Assembly: GCA_025359065.1 (NCBI GenBank)
Contig: JANYHM010000073.1
Coordinates: 1-62,223 of the forward strand
Reading direction: 5' to 3'
Length of the DNA stretch: 62,223 nt
Source of the DNA: Synechococcales cyanobacterium GL140_1_metabinner_5_sub
GTDB taxonomy: Bacteria > Cyanobacteriota > Cyanobacteriia > Cyanobacteriales > Chamaesiphonaceae
Position numbers and translations under genes: made by a program. Below are positions 37,153-46,502 of the stretch, piece by piece. The notes beneath the pieces are model-generated. The model searched no databases and had not been told where the DNA came from. It saw only the letters and a program-made list of their open reading frames with translations. Position 1 is the first letter of the stretch, and each line of letters begins with the position of its first letter.

Positions 37153-38442
37153 GTGAAACGAGTTTTAAGTATCATTCTGGGTGGTGGCGCGGGTACTCGA
37201 TTGTACCCCCTGACTAAACTCAGAGCTAAACCGGCAGTCCCACTGGCTGGTAAGTATCGGCTGATCGATATTCCGGTGAGCAACTGTATAAATTCAGAGA
37301 TCTTTCAGCTCTATGTCCTAACTCAGTTCAACTCTGCCTCGCTGAATCGCCACCTGACCTCTGCTTACAATTTTGGTGGCTTCACTAAAGGCTTTGTGGA
37401 AGTGCTAGCAGCACAGCAAACCCCTGAAAACCCCAACTGGTTTCAGGGCACTGCTGATGCTGTGCGCCAGTATTTGTGGATGTTTGAAGATGCTGATGTA
37501 GATGAATTCTTGATTTTATCGGGCGACCACCTGTATCGCATGGATTACCGGTTGTTTGTAGAGCGTCATCGCCAAACTAATGCCGACATCACCATCTCAG
37601 TTGTGCCGATGGATGAAAAACGGGCTTCCGATTTTGGTCTAATGAAAATTGATGAAAAAGGCCGAATTGTAGATTTCAGTGAAAAGCCTAAAGGCGATGA
37701 GTTAAAAGCTATGCGGGTAGACACTCAGTCTTTGGGACTTACTGCTGAACAAGCTGCTGAACAGCCCTACATTGCCTCAATGGGCATCTATGTCTTCAAA
37801 AAAAAGGTATTGATTGACCTGTTAAAAGAATCTTCAACCCAAACTGATTTTGGCAAAGAAATTATTCCTGGAGCTTCTGGTAAATACAACCTGCAAGCAT
37901 TCTTGTTTGATGGCTACTGGGAAGACATCGGGACGATCGAGTCTTTCTATGATGCCAACTTGGCTTTGACTCAGCAACCTTTGCCTCCATTCAGTTTCTA
38001 TGACGAAAATGCGCCGATCTACACTCGATCGAGATACTTGCCACCCACCAAGTTGTTCGATGCTCAAGTCACCGAATCAATGATCAGCGAAGGCTGCATT
38101 TTGAAAAACTGTCGGGTTCATCACTCGGTCTTGGGCGTGCGGTCTAGAATCGGTGCTAACTGCACGATCGAAGATGCCTTAATTATGGGTGCCGATATGT
38201 ATGAGCCATTCGGCGAACGAGTCAATAAGGCCGAACGGGGTGAAATCTCCCTAGGTATTGGTGCAGGCAGCACTGTCCGAAGAGCAATCATCGACAAAAA
38301 TGCCCGCATTGGCACCAATGTCCAAATTGTGAACAAAGACAATGTGCAAGAAGCCCAGCGCGAAGAAGAAGGCTTTTACATCCGCAGCGGCATTGTGGTA
38401 GTCCTCAAAAACGCTACAATCGCCAACGATACGGTGATTTAA
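37153..38442 (+). CDS. glgC: Glucose-1-phosphate adenylyltransferase
   Basis: Makes ADP-glucose, the rate-limiting step of glycogen synthesis; in cyanobacteria it is activated by 3-phosphoglycerate and inhibited by phosphate. At 429 residues it is full length: [20 protein letters not shown] is the nucleotide-binding motif, [14 protein letters not shown] and [13 protein letters not shown] follow, and the C-terminal left-handed beta helix ends [13 protein letters not shown] with the activator-site lysine. Translation starts at GTG 37153 with AGAGG a few bases upstream. Convergent with moeA. Confidence 0.97.
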   Translation: MKRVLSIILGGGAGTRLYPLTKLRAKPAVPLAGKYRLIDIPVSNCINSEIFQLYVLTQFNSASLNRHLTSAYNFGGFTKGFVEVLAAQQTPENPNWFQGTADAVRQYLWMFEDADVDEFLILSGDHLYRMDYRLFVERHRQTNADITISVVPMDEKRASDFGLMKIDEKGRIVDFSEKPKGDELKAMRVDTQSLGLTAEQAAEQPYIASMGIYVFKKKVLIDLLKESSTQTDFGKEIIPGASGKYNLQAFLFDGYWEDIGTIESFYDANLALTQQPLPPFSFYDENAPIYTRSRYLPPTKLFDAQVTESMISEGCILKNCRVHHSVLGVRSRIGANCTIEDALIMGADMYEPFGERVNKAERGEISLGIGAGSTVRRAIIDKNARIGTNVQIVNKDNVQEAQREEEGFYIRSGIVVVLKNATIANDTVI

Positions 38443-38450
38443 AAAGGGGA

Positions 38451-38475
38451 GAGGGTATGGAGATCCCGTGCCCTC
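38451..38475. terminator. Possible terminator between glgC and moeA
   Basis: GAGGG at 38451-38455 and CCCTC at 38471-38475 enclose a smaller GG/CC pair. Only AAAAA precedes it (38441-38445), giving a short T run for the minus strand. The stem is weak. Confidence 0.35.
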
Positions 38476-38480
38476 TAGAC

Positions 38481-39689
38481 CTAATCAATCCTCAAAACCC
38501 GGATCACGCTGTGGGCAGCGGCATTTTGTCCTACCGGCATTAGCGCTAAGGCATTGGCCTGCGCCAAATTAATTAAATTCCCCGAACTGTGCCCCCCAGC
38601 TACCGGCATAAATTCTTGCCGATTATTTTTAATTTCTACCTTTCCCCACAAATAGCTTTCCCGCTTGCCGTCCGATCGCAGATCTACCCCAGTCACCGCC
38701 TCCATCCAGGGCAATTGCGGATTCGCAACTCCAGCCGCCTGCTGAAAGCCCAGATAAATAAAACGCCAGCAGCTTACCAAGGCCGAAACCGGATTTCCGG
38801 GCAGTCCAAAATACAAAACTCGTTGGCCGCGCTGAAAAGTCGCCATCGTCAGGGGTTTCCCTGGCTTTACCGCTACCGCCGCAATATGAATTTCACCACC
38901 TAACTCCGCCAAAACCCGATCGACGTAATCATAGTCTCCTACCGACACCCCACCGGTAGAAATCACAATATCGGCCAAATCGATCGCCCGCTGCATCATG
39001 GCCGCCAATTCCTGCGGATTATCTGGCGCATTTTCCAGCAAAACTGTCTCACCGCCCCACTGTTGAATCAGAGCAGTCAAAGCATGTTGATTAGAATCCA
39101 CAATTTGACCAGGAGCCAAAGTATCGCTGGGTTGCACCAGCTCATTGCCAGTAGAAAGGATCGCCACCCGGGGCTGTCGATAGACCTGAACCTGAGGATA
39201 TTGAGCCGCCGCTAACACCGCGATCGAAGCGGGCAATAATCTTGTTCCTTTGGTTAATAACACTTCGCCAGTTTTAGCAAAGTCACCCTGCCGCCGCACA
39301 AATTCGCCCTGAGCCGCCGGTTTCATGATCTGAATCTGATCGCCAGCGCGCTGAGTATTTTCTTGAATCACAATCGTGTCGGTCCCAATGGGCAACATGG
39401 CTCCAGTAAAAATCCGGGCAGCTTGGCCCGATTCAATACTTTTAGTCGGTGCTACCCCGGCTGGAATTTCACTGACCACTTGCAGACAATCAATGCCCGC
39501 CTGTAAATCTGACCAACGCACCGCATAGCCATCCATCGCTGAATTATCCCAATGGGGAAAATCGAGCTTGCTCACCACCGATTCTGCTAAAACTCGATGC
39601 AGAGCGGAATGCAATGGGACAGTTTCTGTCTCTGCTACTGCCTGACTCAGCTCTAAAATTATTGTGGTTGCTCGATCGGTGCTAATCAT
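38481..39689 (-). CDS. moeA: Molybdopterin molybdenumtransferase
   Basis: Inserts molybdate into adenylated molybdopterin to make Moco. The 402 residues include PHWDNSAMDGYAVRWSDL, IFTGAMLPIGTDTIV, the MoCF-domain block STGGVSVGDYDYVDRVL and GLPGNPVSALVSCWRF. The likely clients in this window include the sulfite-oxidase-like enzyme at 27368-27967. Its start codon overlaps the stop of the upstream thioesterase gene (TAATG), so the pair is co-translated. Confidence 0.96.
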   Translation of the reverse strand: MISTDRATTIILELSQAVAETETVPLHSALHRVLAESVVSKLDFPHWDNSAMDGYAVRWSDLQAGIDCLQVVSEIPAGVAPTKSIESGQAARIFTGAMLPIGTDTIVIQENTQRAGDQIQIMKPAAQGEFVRRQGDFAKTGEVLLTKGTRLLPASIAVLAAAQYPQVQVYRQPRVAILSTGNELVQPSDTLAPGQIVDSNQHALTALIQQWGGETVLLENAPDNPQELAAMMQRAIDLADIVISTGGVSVGDYDYVDRVLAELGGEIHIAAVAVKPGKPLTMATFQRGQRVLYFGLPGNPVSALVSCWRFIYLGFQQAAGVANPQLPWMEAVTGVDLRSDGKRESYLWGKVEIKNNRQEFMPVAGGHSSGNLINLAQANALALMPVGQNAAAHSVIRVLRID

Positions 39690-40177
39690 TAGGTTGCCAA
39701 CCTCACGATTGCTTCTTTTACATTGGCCGGAAGCTGACGCATTATTTTGCCTTTTTCCACATCTACGGCCACTAAAGCTACCGTAGCGGTAGTATAGGTA
39801 ATAGCCTGATCCTCTGACTTAATTTCGTAATCCCATTTAATTCTTACGCCATCTAGGTTTTGTACCTTGCACTTCACTACCGCTGCTGCTCCCATTTGCA
39901 AAGCGCGATGGTAACGCAAAGACATTTCTACTACCGGTAAATCGCAGCCCATCTCTACCAAGCTGGCAAAATCAATCCCGATCGACTTCATACATTCAAT
40001 GCGCGCCTGCTCCATCCAAGTCACATAGGCTCCATGCCACACCACTCCGCCGTAGTCAGTGTGATGGGGGTAAACCGTGATTGGATACTCAAACCAGTTT
40101 TCGTTTACGGCACTGTAAGCAAGTTTTTCAATGCTAGATTCTGCCGATGAATTGGATAGTTTAGAGGGGTTGGGCAT
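39689..40177 (-). CDS. Hotdog-fold acyl-CoA thioesterase (4HBT family)
   Basis: A 162-residue protein. After a Ser-rich N-terminus of about 28 residues, the hotdog domain starts at FEYPITVYPHHTDYGGVVWH, which carries the catalytic aspartate and the following GGVVxHGxYVxWMEQAR helix of the YbgC/4-hydroxybenzoyl-CoA thioesterase family. The substrate is not determined; some cyanobacterial members hydrolyse DHNA-CoA in phylloquinone synthesis, and this could be one. It is coupled to moeA by a TAATG overlap, although no metabolic link is evident. Confidence 0.85.
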   Translation of the reverse strand: MPNPSKLSNSSAESSIEKLAYSAVNENWFEYPITVYPHHTDYGGVVWHGAYVTWMEQARIECMKSIGIDFASLVEMGCDLPVVEMSLRYHRALQMGAAAVVKCKVQNLDGVRIKWDYEIKSEDQAITYTTATVALVAVDVEKGKIMRQLPANVKEAIVRLAT

Positions 40178-40221
40178 AAGTCAGTAGATTTTCAAGGCTT
40201 CCTGGGTTATGGTAACTCAAT

Positions 40222-41124
40222 ATGAACCCGGCATCTTATATGAATCTAAGGCGATCCGCAACCATCTTTATTGGGCTATTAGTTTGCATTTTGCTGGCTT
40301 TCATAGAAGTTAAGGCAGAATCTCAAATCAGCAAATTCACTTCTGCCCAACAGCAAATTTTAAAATCGATCGCTCCTGCCAAAATTATTTATCTGGGCGA
40401 AATCCACAACTCGACTACCGATCATGCCGACCAGCTAGCGATTTTAGAATATCTGCGTCAGCAAAAATCAAAGGTGCCCTTAGCGATCGGCCTAGAGATG
40501 TTCCAAAAGCCCTACCAACCCATTATTAATCAATACCTAGCTGGAAAAATCTCCGAAGAACAGCTAGTGGAACAAACAGAATACCAAAAACGCTGGGGCT
40601 GGCCTTGGGAAAACTATGCACCCTTGCTCAGATTTGCCAAAGCAAACCAAATACCGGTAGTTGCCCTTAATACTCCCACTGAAGTTTTACGCAAAGTGTC
40701 TAAAGGCGGCTTAGAAAGTCTCCAGCCAGCCGACTTTCAATATATTCCACCCGCCACCGAAATCGATAAATCTAACCTGACTTATCGCGATCTGATTTTG
40801 GAATCGTACCAGCAGCACAAAGCCCAAGCTTTAGCCACCAGCCCAGACTTCGATCGATTCTATACTGCCCAGCTTTTGTGGGATGAAACCATGGCAGCCA
40901 CGGCATCTGAGTTTTACAAACAGCACCAGACTCAATTGGTGGTAGTTGCTGGCCAATCACATATTCGCTATGGCTATGGTATTCCCGATCGAGTGTCTCG
41001 CCGCTTAGCCAAAACCATGCTTAAAAAATCAGTGATTCTCAGCAGTGATGAAACGTGGGGAAAATCGATCGCCGATTTTTTATTCAGACCCATCCAAAAA
41101 AAAGAACCGCTGCTTCCCAATTGA
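40222..41124 (+). CDS. ChaN-family heme-binding protein
   Basis: A 300-residue protein with an N-terminal hydrophobic signal segment (about residues 10-30) and no lipobox cysteine. The ChaN/DUF399 domain is recognised from KIIYLGEIHNSTTDHADQL, AIGLEMFQKPYQPI, QKRWGWPWENYAPLLRFA and VVVAGQSHIRYGYGIPDRV, which include the histidine and tyrosine region used to bind heme. It probably acts in the periplasm or outer membrane. Its last codons overlap the terminator of the convergent pil operon. Confidence 0.85.
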   Translation: MNPASYMNLRRSATIFIGLLVCILLAFIEVKAESQISKFTSAQQQILKSIAPAKIIYLGEIHNSTTDHADQLAILEYLRQQKSKVPLAIGLEMFQKPYQPIINQYLAGKISEEQLVEQTEYQKRWGWPWENYAPLLRFAKANQIPVVALNTPTEVLRKVSKGGLESLQPADFQYIPPATEIDKSNLTYRDLILESYQQHKAQALATSPDFDRFYTAQLLWDETMAATASEFYKQHQTQLVVVAGQSHIRYGYGIPDRVSRRLAKTMLKKSVILSSDETWGKSIADFLFRPIQKKEPLLPN

Positions 41125-41137
41125 AGTTTAGCGGTTC
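41097..41137 (-). terminator. Terminator of the pilMNOQ operon
   Basis: On the minus strand GAACCGCT (41137-41130) pairs with AGCGGTTC (41111-41104), and a run of T follows at 41103-41096. The stem lies 53 bases beyond the pilQ stop and inside the last codons of the convergent ChaN-like gene, whose stop codon sits in the loop. Confidence 0.85.
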
Positions 41138-41189
41138 TCAACATCCTCTCATTTCGATCGGAAGAATAACCCTGATTTTGTTTTGCGAA

Positions 41190-43091
41190 CTATTTAGGCT
41201 GAATTAACAGACGGGCATCGTTACCAGGCGTATAGTTAACTTGGTTGACACCATCATTCAAGATCTGAGGAGTCAAAAGTACAATTACTTCCTGGCGCTG
41301 GTTGGACTTGTTGGTGCTGCGAAACAAAGCACCCAAGATGGGGATATCACCCAAAATTGGCACCTTAGTGACAGTGGTTCGATCACTTTCTTGGATAATT
41401 CCAGAAAGAATCAAAGTTTGACCATCACGCAAGCGAATTTCGCCGGAGCTGAGCGTCCGCTCTTGGAGCAATGTGATGTTGCCATCACCAGTAGGGAACG
41501 TACCCGAGATTGCTGACACAGTAGGAGAAACTCCCACGGAAACAAATCCGTTATCATCAATCCGATTAACGTTTACATCTAACGTCAAACCAGCATTTTT
41601 AATAATTGGTTTGCGAGTAAGTAGAGTAACATTTCCAGTACTAGCGGCAGCAGTACTCGCTTCAAAACCACCAAACACTTCTTGTGTTAGCTTAATCTTC
41701 GAGCTTTGGCCTTCTTGTACAACCATGGTTGGATCAGTCAAGATCTTGCCGTTACCGCTGATGATTTGTGCCTGCAAAGTAGCCAAAAACTTACTAGGAA
41801 TTTGGAAAGAAGTGGGCAGACCGTATGTAGTAACGCCCGGAGTTGTTGCAGTCCCAGGAGTAATATTAATAACACCTGGCTGGTAAGGATTATCAGTCGG
41901 ACTGAGTGGTGCTCTAGGAGAAACAATGTTACCACTAATATCAGATCCAAAAGGTGCTGCTGTATTAACATCTAGGAAGGGGCCAGTACCTAATGGAGGT
42001 AAGGTCACGATCGGCTGAGAGGTTACTCCTCCAGCGATTTGACCGGCTTTGGCTGGGTTGTAGCCACCATAGTTATAAACAGCAGCACCATTATCTACAC
42101 CCACAATACCGTTACCAGTACCAAAGGAGAAGCTGCTCTTGAGGTCATCAACGTTGCTAAGGTTAATGTCAATAATCTTGACATTCAAGGCAACTTGGCG
42201 ACGACGAGCATCCAAACGAGTGAGCATGGCAGTAGCCATTTCTACTTTACGCAAAGGGCCAATCAAAGTAACTGCATTCAGGCGGGAGTCGGTGCTAATT
42301 GCCAAACCTTTTAAAATCAAAGGTGCGTTGCCTTCGGTGGCTTTCAGGTTCAAAATTTCAGGAGTTCTGACCTCTACTGTGCGGAAATTTGCCGAACCGG
42401 CATTTCCAACGTTTTCGATCGTGACTTTCTCGCGGGAAAGCTGAGTTTCAGCGCCTTGTGTAGTCAAAAAGCCCGAAGCTGCTTCGACGTTTACTTGATT
42501 CAAGCGAACAGTGCGAACCACTGTACCGCGAATGGAATCAGGCAGTCTGGAGCCAGCAAAAATGGTGTTGCCTACTCTATTAGCTTCGTAACCAGTGATC
42601 TGTAGCACGTAATTAAATGCGTTTTCTACTGGCTCATTCTTTAGATTCAACGACACAGTAGGTTCAGCTAACGCTTCACCGGGCTTAGTGGCGGCAGGTG
42701 AAGTATATGCTAGGTTCAAACCAGCACTGCGACTAAGCAATTCTAATACTTCTCGTACTGGTGCCTCTTTGAGGACGATCGATATACGAGAATCGGAATC
42801 TAGCTTAATTATAGGTGTAGCCGCATCGATACTTGATACGCTGATATCACCAACAGGCGGAGCAACAGCGCGAGCCTTAGTAGGGATAGAGGTATTAGTT
42901 CCTACTGGCAGGTTGCCAGTTTCACCAACGGTAACGTTGGGGTTAGGAACCAAAGGCTGCTGGTTGCCATTGCTCACCTGAGCTAACTGCAAGTCTTCGG
43001 CAAAAGCAGGCTGGACAGCTACGGAAGCAATAATGCTTCCAAGCATTACTTTGGGCATTACTTGAGTAAAAATTCTAGTGTTTTTTTTCAC
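41190..43091 (-). CDS. pilQ: Type IV pilus secretin PilQ
   Basis: Outer-membrane pore for the pilus fibre. The 633-residue protein has a signal peptide (1-32, ending AVQPAFA), an STN/N0-like domain at about 92-165 (SRISIVLKEAPVREVLELLS), a secretin N1 domain at about 190-290 and the secretin beta-barrel domain at about 425-615 (LSSGEIRLRDGQTLILSGII, KVPILGDIPILGALFRS). A Gly/Pro/Asn-rich linker sits at 330-420. No AMIN domains are evident, although they are common in cyanobacterial PilQ. Last gene of pilM-N-O-Q. Confidence 0.93.
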   Translation of the reverse strand: MKKNTRIFTQVMPKVMLGSIIASVAVQPAFAEDLQLAQVSNGNQQPLVPNPNVTVGETGNLPVGTNTSIPTKARAVAPPVGDISVSSIDAATPIIKLDSDSRISIVLKEAPVREVLELLSRSAGLNLAYTSPAATKPGEALAEPTVSLNLKNEPVENAFNYVLQITGYEANRVGNTIFAGSRLPDSIRGTVVRTVRLNQVNVEAASGFLTTQGAETQLSREKVTIENVGNAGSANFRTVEVRTPEILNLKATEGNAPLILKGLAISTDSRLNAVTLIGPLRKVEMATAMLTRLDARRRQVALNVKIIDINLSNVDDLKSSFSFGTGNGIVGVDNGAAVYNYGGYNPAKAGQIAGGVTSQPIVTLPPLGTGPFLDVNTAAPFGSDISGNIVSPRAPLSPTDNPYQPGVINITPGTATTPGVTTYGLPTSFQIPSKFLATLQAQIISGNGKILTDPTMVVQEGQSSKIKLTQEVFGGFEASTAAASTGNVTLLTRKPIIKNAGLTLDVNVNRIDDNGFVSVGVSPTVSAISGTFPTGDGNITLLQERTLSSGEIRLRDGQTLILSGIIQESDRTTVTKVPILGDIPILGALFRSTNKSNQRQEVIVLLTPQILNDGVNQVNYTPGNDARLLIQPK

Positions 43092-43145
43092 GATCGAACT
43101 CCTGAGGCAGAGGTTTAGTTTAAGGGATGAATTAGCAATTGCTAA

Positions 43146-43895
43146 TTATTTTTTTGCTGAAGCAGCGGCGGCTGCCGCCGCTGCTGCGGCAGAATTTTCT
43201 TCTGTAGTCAGCGGAATGATTGCTTGTAGCTTGAAACCAGCTTTAAGCTTGGGAGCAACTCCAGCATTCGCTACTCCTATATTCGCCGGTGGATTACGTA
43301 AATCCGCCTTAAAATCTTTAAGAATTAGAAATCTATCCATTCTTTCTACAGTTCTTAAGATTGATTGAATTTGCTCAAAGCCACCATTCATTTCAACATC
43401 GATCGACTTGCGACGAATTTTACCATTGAGTGCAGAACCTAAGGCACCATCATTGATTGTGCCGGTACCAGCTAAGTCAGGCGTAAACTTGCGCAATTCA
43501 CCTTGTCTTTCATTAACTAATTTGTTTAAATCTAGTAATAAAGTATCCAGCTTTTTATCATTGGCAAACAAGTTCAGAACAGCTTCTCTTTGAGCCGTAG
43601 CCACTTTGAATTTCTCTTCGGCCTCAGCAATTTTAATCGCGTTATTTTTACGATCTTTAATTTGCTGATTTACATCGTTAACTTTAGTTTGCAACTCTTG
43701 GTTAGCTTGGAGTTTAGGCATCACATAGGTAACTGCACAAAAACCAGCGGCAATTAATCCAGCTATACCAACGACTCCACCAATTACCAATGGCGAAAGT
43801 GTCAATCCAAAAATCACTGGATGGTTGGGAGCATCAGCTAAATAAGTAGTATCATCTAGCTGCGTAGTGTTCATTAAGTCTTCGCTATATGTCAT
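43146..43895 (-). CDS. pilO: Type IV pilus inner-membrane protein PilO
   Basis: A 249-residue bitopic protein. One membrane span lies at about residues 28-52 (LTLSPLVIGGVVGIAGLIAA), then a periplasmic coiled coil (TKVNDVNQQIKDRKNNAIKI) and a ferredoxin-like domain. Position and architecture identify PilO, which pairs with PilN and links PilM to PilQ. The C-terminus ends with ten consecutive alanines, then SAKK. The alanines use mixed codons, so they are not a DNA microsatellite. It overlaps pilN by four bases. Confidence 0.88.
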   Translation of the reverse strand: MTYSEDLMNTTQLDDTTYLADAPNHPVIFGLTLSPLVIGGVVGIAGLIAAGFCAVTYVMPKLQANQELQTKVNDVNQQIKDRKNNAIKIAEAEEKFKVATAQREAVLNLFANDKKLDTLLLDLNKLVNERQGELRKFTPDLAGTGTINDGALGSALNGKIRRKSIDVEMNGGFEQIQSILRTVERMDRFLILKDFKADLRNPPANIGVANAGVAPKLKAGFKLQAIIPLTTEENSAAAAAAAAAASAKK

Positions 43896-44860
43896 GGCTT
43901 AATCACCTTTTGTTGCTGTAAAGTCTTCAGTCTGGTTACAATGCCCATTGCGCCTTTGCGTTCTAATTCTTGCAGCAATTCTGTTGCCGGAATCTGTTTC
44001 AAAGCCGTCTGTAGCTTGTACTTGACTGATTTAGTAATAACTTCTGTGGTGCTATTAGTGCCACTTGCCTTTTTTTCAGGAGAACTGGCTGTAAGCGAAA
44101 TTTTGTTTTCGACTAACTCTGAACTAATCAATTGAGTCTCTTCTGGATTAAACAGAGGTGACTGTTTTAGGGTCAGAATAAAGCTATTTACGTCATTAAA
44201 AGACTGTGCTACACCTTCTACTTCTATTTTAACTACGGGGGAATCGATCGTAGCAGGAGCGGCTGCCACGACTGCTGGAGAAGGACTGGCCGAGGCAGAC
44301 GGACTGGCCGAAGCAGATGGACTAGGACTTCCTTTAGAGGTGGTACCACTACTATCTACAGTGGCTGGAGTGCCGACTAATTTGGTAGCCCCTGCACCTG
44401 GAACTCCGGTTTTGGGCGCTGGTGCTGCGGTAGCAACGGTAGCAGCCTGAATAATCGAGGAAATCTGCACATTTTGAGGAGTGCTTTCACGGAACTCGTG
44501 CATGATTGCTGACCAAGGCCGAACTAGATTGAAAGCCCCGGCCAAAGACTGTGATTCTTGCTCAGTTTGGGCAATTTTAGCTTGCAATGTAGTCAGCTTA
44601 GTTTCTTGCTCTTTGGCTGCACCGAGTTCTTTGTCTAACTTAACTTGCTTGGCCTGTAGCTCTTCACCCTGCACCCCTAGCAGCATCCAGAAAGCTCCAG
44701 TAGCCAGCAGTGCTGCGACCCCAACTCCCAAACCTGCAAAAATTGGAGCTTTGGAATAGTTAGCTGTGTGAATAGTGTTAGAACTACCCCGATCGACAGG
44801 AGCAGAAAGATTCTGATACTCCGGTCTATTTTTGAGAAAATTGATATCTACGTTATACAT
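43892..44860 (-). CDS. pilN: Type IV pilus assembly protein PilN
   Basis: A 322-residue protein whose N-terminus YNVDINFLKNRPEYQ is the PilN tail that docks into PilM. One membrane span lies at about 40-60. A periplasmic coiled coil covers about 70-110. A low-complexity linker rich in Pro, Ser and Ala (SPSASASPSASASPSPA, about 180-200) precedes the C-terminal ferredoxin-like domain. That insertion makes the protein longer than the usual 200-250 residues. It starts three bases after the pilM stop. Confidence 0.9.
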   Translation of the reverse strand: MYNVDINFLKNRPEYQNLSAPVDRGSSNTIHTANYSKAPIFAGLGVGVAALLATGAFWMLLGVQGEELQAKQVKLDKELGAAKEQETKLTTLQAKIAQTEQESQSLAGAFNLVRPWSAIMHEFRESTPQNVQISSIIQAATVATAAPAPKTGVPGAGATKLVGTPATVDSSGTTSKGSPSPSASASPSASASPSPAVVAAAPATIDSPVVKIEVEGVAQSFNDVNSFILTLKQSPLFNPEETQLISSELVENKISLTASSPEKKASGTNSTTEVITKSVKYKLQTALKQIPATELLQELERKGAMGIVTRLKTLQQQKVIKP

Positions 44861-44863
44861 ATT

Positions 44864-45979
44864 TTAATTAACCTCCCGCATTCCCAAACCTAGAACAATT
44901 CCTAGACCAGGTCTTTGCATTAATGGAATATCTAAATTGGTTTCGATGCCCAAAGAAGCAACTGGATCAATTTGGGTAGCTGGCACGCCAAGCCTTTGGG
45001 TAAAGAATAAGTCGAGCTGACCTAAACCACCACCAGGACCAGCTAATAGCAGTTGCTCAATGCGCAGGTTACTACTGTGGTTGCTGTAAAAGTCGATCGA
45101 GCGTCTAATTTCATCGGCTAGGTCGGCTAATACCCGCATCAACACATCCATGCCTGGTCCGATGGTTTCATCATTGTCTACTGTCGTGATATTGCTGACA
45201 GGGATGTCGGGAATATTTATGCTTTGTAGAATGTCGGAGTTGCGAGTAGAAGGCAAGTTCATGCCACTACCCAGAGCTTCTAACATTTGCTGGGTACCGA
45301 TCGATACGGTACGGTTAAACTGTGGAACGCCGTTGACAATAATGGCAATTTCGGTACTGTCAAATTCAATGTCTATCAGCACAACTGCTTCTTGAGGAGC
45401 AAATTGACGAAGTTGTTCGCGCATTGTGCGCAACAGTGAAAAGCTGTTAATTTCGAGGACTTTGACAGCCAATCCAGCACGTTGGAAGGTCTCAATGTAA
45501 CTATCAGTAATTTCGCGGCGGGTAGCTGCCAACATTACCTGCATTTTATCAAGTCCGTCTTCGTCGGTAATCAACTCTAGTTTTTGATAGTCAATATCGA
45601 CTTCTTCCCGAGGATAAGGAAGATACAGAGCTGCTTCATGATTGAGAACCATATCATGCATTTCAGCATCACTCAGTTCAGCAGGCAAAGGGATCAGACG
45701 GGTGATTGCTTCACGCATCGGTACGGCGGTACAGACGAATTTAGCAGAGATTTTGTTGTCTTTAAGAGTTGCAGCAATGAGATCTGCTAGCTCAGCCTGG
45801 TTGACAATGCGGCCTTCTTCAAAAACTCCAGCAGGTACATCTGCTGAACACAGGTTCAAGAGTTTTACGTCAGCACCCTGTTTTTTTAGTTGTACTACAT
45901 TGATCTTTTCCGGCCCTAGTTCGATGGCCACACCTTGGCCACCTCTGTTGGAAATTAGATCTTTTAAACGATTCAACAT
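44864..45979 (-). CDS. pilM: Type IV pilus assembly ATPase-like protein PilM
   Basis: A 371-residue cytoplasmic actin/FtsA-like protein. The N-terminal GVAIELGPEKINVVQLKKQG is the phosphate-1 loop region, VVLIDIEFDSTEIAII corresponds to phosphate 2, and LLLAGPGGGLGQLDLFFTQR to the adenosine region. It binds the N-terminal tail of PilN and transmits assembly signals to the PilN-PilO-PilQ chain. First gene of the operon, transcribed from the 520-bp region shared with argS. Confidence 0.93.
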   Translation of the reverse strand: MLNRLKDLISNRGGQGVAIELGPEKINVVQLKKQGADVKLLNLCSADVPAGVFEEGRIVNQAELADLIAATLKDNKISAKFVCTAVPMREAITRLIPLPAELSDAEMHDMVLNHEAALYLPYPREEVDIDYQKLELITDEDGLDKMQVMLAATRREITDSYIETFQRAGLAVKVLEINSFSLLRTMREQLRQFAPQEAVVLIDIEFDSTEIAIIVNGVPQFNRTVSIGTQQMLEALGSGMNLPSTRNSDILQSINIPDIPVSNITTVDNDETIGPGMDVLMRVLADLADEIRRSIDFYSNHSSNLRIEQLLLAGPGGGLGQLDLFFTQRLGVPATQIDPVASLGIETNLDIPLMQRPGLGIVLGLGMREVN

Positions 45980-46502
45980 AAGCTGTATTGGCTCATACCT
46001 ACGAAATTCACAAGTTGTGTCAGTTAGCCATTGTCATTTAGCTATTTTTTAGTCTGGTTAGATTAAAAGCTGGTAAAACCATCCTAACCCTCACAGAATA
46101 AAACCAAGTTCCTGAGCTAGCATCTTCATTTAACTTACCCAGGTAACACCCCAACTAGAACAACATCAACAAAAAAAATGCAGTTTGTGAATTCTACTGT
46201 TGGTAATTTTGATTAGAGGTGTTAATAAAAGCCAAAAGTCTCTGTCTGTCAAAGTATATATACGGAGTAGGAGTTATAAAATTAGGTCATTTTGAAGATT
46301 TCTCCGTATATATACGGGTAGGCGATATTCTAAATAAGTGTCTTTGGTAATCGAGTTTTGCTAACTAAAGATGATATTAATAAACAGCGAATCAACCCTT
46401 AAGTTAATTAACAATTGATCGCCCGAGGCGACGGCGATGAGCTATGTAGAAGTAAGCTATCGGTTACAATGGAGCGACTGAATTTTTTGAAGGTCGATCG
46501 AT
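45980..46502. other. Divergent regulatory region between pilM and argS
   Basis: A gene-free stretch of 523 bases. It is AT-rich and holds two copies of GTATATATACGG 52 bases apart (see the separate repeat entry). No reading frame longer than about 12 codons was credible. Promoters for the pil operon and for argS must lie here, but none matches the consensus well enough to place. Confidence 0.6.
46254..46317. promoter_or_regulatory. Pair of TATATATA-core palindromic sites upstream of pilM/argS
   Basis: GTATATATACGG occurs at 46254-46265 and again at 46306-46317. The right copy extends to the perfect 14-base palindrome CCGTATATATACGG (46304-46317). Both are followed by similar bases (AGTAGG and GTAGGC). 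Starts are 52 bases apart, about five helical turns, which suits cooperative binding of a dimeric regulator. The regulator is unknown. Confidence 0.5.

Noticed and set aside
43160-43189. Alanine-codon run at the end of pilO as a DNA microsatellite
   Set aside because: The ten codons use GCC, GCA, GCG and GCT in mixed order, so slippage of a simple repeat is unlikely.
43078-43368. Plus-strand frame with an alanine run opposite pilO
   Set aside because: It is the complement of the PilO C-terminus; PilO has family support and operon position.
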